Positions 31,084 to 32,034 of a DNA stretch of 32,034 nt are shown piece by piece. The notes beneath the pieces are model-generated. The model made no database searches. It saw only the letters and a program-made list of their open reading frames with translations, and was not told the DNA's origin. Location: contig NZ_FOCV01000044.1 in NCBI RefSeq assembly GCF_900110205.1, positions 1 to 32,034 of the forward strand. Reading direction: 5' to 3'. The position numbers and the translations under genes are program-made. The stretch comes from Rhizobium tibeticum. GTDB lineage: Bacteria > Pseudomonadota > Alphaproteobacteria > Rhizobiales > Rhizobiaceae. Numbering within the stretch: the first letter of the stretch is position 1; every line of letters starts with the position of its first letter.

Positions 31084-31307
31084 GCGGTGCAGTTGGCCGA
31101 CTCCCTGACGCTGACGCCCGGAACGGACTTCACGGCGGAAGTCTCGCGCGACGGCGGCACGACTTGGACGGCGGTAACGCTCAGCCTGACAATGCCGCAG
31201 CTTGCGGGCGTCAAAATGTTTGAGGGTCAAGTTTCGATAAGCGGGCAACCTTCGGGATCGTCTATGAAATGGCGCTTTAAGACCATTACCAACAAAGGAA
31301 ACTGGAT
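31084..31307 (+). pseudogene. prophage tail-protein fragment
   Basis: The frame reads AVQLADSLTLTPGTDFTAEV, then SRDGGTTWTAVTL, then GQVSISGQPSGSSMKWRFKT. This resembles the C-terminal part of phage tail or tail-fibre-associated proteins of alphaproteobacterial prophages (TAEVSRDGGTTW and QPSGxSMKWR are the recalled hallmarks). The gene's beginning is lost at the junction with the IS630 relic, and the frame runs on without its own stop into the next gene. The assignment is by pattern memory only. Confidence 0.5.
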
Positions 31308-31735
31308 ATGGCTCCGAAGGTTTGGGGAAACATTGCCGACAGCTCGACGGAGCAGCCTACGCTCGCCGACGTAAAGGTGCGTCTGAAAGCTGCGATAGAT
31401 ATTTCAGCGGAAGTCGAGCGCCTGAAGTACATCACCGGCGGCGCTGGGCAGGCAATGGCCTGCCAGCAGAAGTCAGATTAGGCGAAGAAGTATCTCGCGA
31501 TTTTGAGGTGGGTGGAACGCCAGATCCTTCAGACTTTTCTCTGCTGTCAGCGGAAGTTGGCATTACCGCTCCGACGCTCGGGGAGGTCGCCGCCATCGTC
31601 AATAATGCCTTTTTGCAATGGCAAATCATCGGAGGCGCGATCGAGGCTGCTCGCCTTGGCACCAAGGCTGCGATCGAGGCGACAGGCACGGGCGGAGATG
31701 CCGAGGCCGCCGCTGCAGCGGCGTCCTGGCCGTAG
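31308..31735 (+). pseudogene. small prophage tail-region protein, broken by a stop and a frameshift
   Basis: The ATG at 31308 follows AAAGGA and encodes VRLKAAIDISAEVERLKYIT, then GGAGQAMACQQKSD, stopping at TAG 31479. The family continuation KKYLA is read directly after the stop, then the frame shifts near 31500 to PDPSDFSLLSAEVGITAPTL, then WQIIGGAIEAARLGTKAAIE, ending at 31735. The layout (RLKYIT, QAM..Q.K, LLAAEVGIT, IEAARLGAKAAI) is that of a small protein that follows tail-fibre genes in rhizobial prophages. Without the nonsense codon and shift it would be about 140 residues. Confidence 0.6.
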
Positions 31736-31806
31736 ACAGAACGACACACAGAACCCAGGGGTTCGAGGCGGCGCCGTGTGTAATCCTGGCCGCAGCGTGT
31801 TCTAAG

Positions 31807-32034
31807 CTAACGCAAAAACAACTCCTTGGCTCGGGCATGGATCTTCTCGCAAGCATCCTCGAATGGATCGAACATCGGTACCAAAGGAGACGCCCCCATC
31901 AGAAGAAGAGCTTTTAGATGCTGCCAGCCGCCTTCCTCGCCAAGGACTGTCGCATAGGATGTCATCGGCTCAAGCGCCTCACCGGCATATAGCCGTTCGT
32001 ATTCCGCAAAGTTCGAGAAATTTTCGCGATTGCT
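31807..32034 (-). CDS. C-terminal part of an unrecognised protein (cut by the right edge)
   Basis: A minus-strand frame is open from the window edge to TAG at 31807-31809, giving the last 75 residues of a larger protein. It includes NFAEYERLYAGEALEPMTSY, LGEEGGWQHLKALLL and a C-terminal helix DPFEDACEKIHARAKELFL. No domain is recognised. Codon choice looks like a real gene and no stop interrupts it. It is convergent with the phage relics. Confidence 0.6.
   Translation of the reverse strand, partial: SNRENFSNFAEYERLYAGEALEPMTSYATVLGEEGGWQHLKALLLMGASPLVPMFDPFEDACEKIHARAKELFLR

Noticed and set aside
30199..31374. 391-codon open frame on the plus strand
   Set aside because: It crosses a MarR relic, a repeat, an antisense IS630 relic and a phage fragment; only its end (from ~31084) has coding character, so it is not one gene.
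1..32034. CRISPR array or phage-defence island
   Set aside because: No regularly spaced repeats were seen and no nuclease, Cas or retron-like gene; the only defence-adjacent item is the broken toxin-antitoxin pair.

Overview
The window reads as accessory DNA of an alphaproteobacterium of the Rhizobiaceae type (Rhizobium/Agrobacterium/Ensifer group). The basis is GC-rich codon use, a rhizobial style of small heat-shock operon preceded by a ROSE-like RNA thermometer, paired LysR/GntR regulators with solute-uptake ABC operons, and rhizobial-looking relics (a toxin-antitoxin pair, an IS630 fragment, prophage tail fragments). No ribosomal RNA, intact tRNA, replication gene, CRISPR array or intact insertion sequence was seen. 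The species cannot be fixed from the sequence alone.

Layout. (1) 1-4.3 kb: the end of an unrecognised gene, then a LysR regulator facing a small redox cluster (SDR dehydrogenase, F420/NADPH-reductase-like protein, SnoaL-like protein) and a methyltransferase gene broken by a frameshift. (2) 4.7-9.5 kb: a minus-strand operon of a GalD/PrpF-type tautomerase plus a nitrate/sulfonate-type ABC transporter (binding protein, ATPase, permease) ending in a clear terminator. A LysR gene is transcribed divergently from it, across a promoter carrying two interleaved inverted repeats. (3) 9.9-20.9 kb: the centrepiece, a divergent catabolic island. Its minus arm runs GntR regulator, TIM-barrel isomerase/dehydratase-like enzyme, polar-amino-acid-type ABC transporter, quinate/shikimate-dehydrogenase-like protein, CHMI-like tautomerase, type II dehydroquinase and a Gfo/Idh/MocA oxidoreductase. 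Its plus arm runs intradiol ring-cleavage dioxygenase, HpaH-like hydratase, HpaI-like aldolase and a binding-protein-like protein without a signal peptide. (4) 21-27.1 kb: an antitoxin gene with a deleted toxin, a methyltransferase, an AraC regulator with an MFS exporter, a P-loop kinase-like protein, and an ArsR/AHSA1 pair. (5) 27.8-29.4 kb: two hsp20 genes and a small conserved-looking protein. (6) 29.4-31.8 kb: a gene graveyard (glycogen-debranching, MarR, IS630 and phage-tail fragments), followed by an unrecognised gene that runs off the right edge.

How the genes may work together (inference). The dehydroquinase, the quinate/shikimate dehydrogenase (with acidic residues where NADP-dependent AroE has a basic motif) and the TIM-barrel enzyme fit a route from quinate or shikimate through dehydroshikimate to a dihydroxylated aromatic acid. 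The divergent arm could open a ring by intradiol cleavage. It then has a hydratase and an aldolase that normally belong to the extradiol homoprotocatechuate pathway. That combination, lacking the usual HpaD, HpaE and HpaG partners and lacking the usual lactonising enzymes of the beta-ketoadipate route, is the best candidate here for an undescribed pathway.

The other notable signal is a family of three similar ~38-nt sequences resembling the 3' half of a tRNA, lying in gene-poor stretches beside decayed genes.
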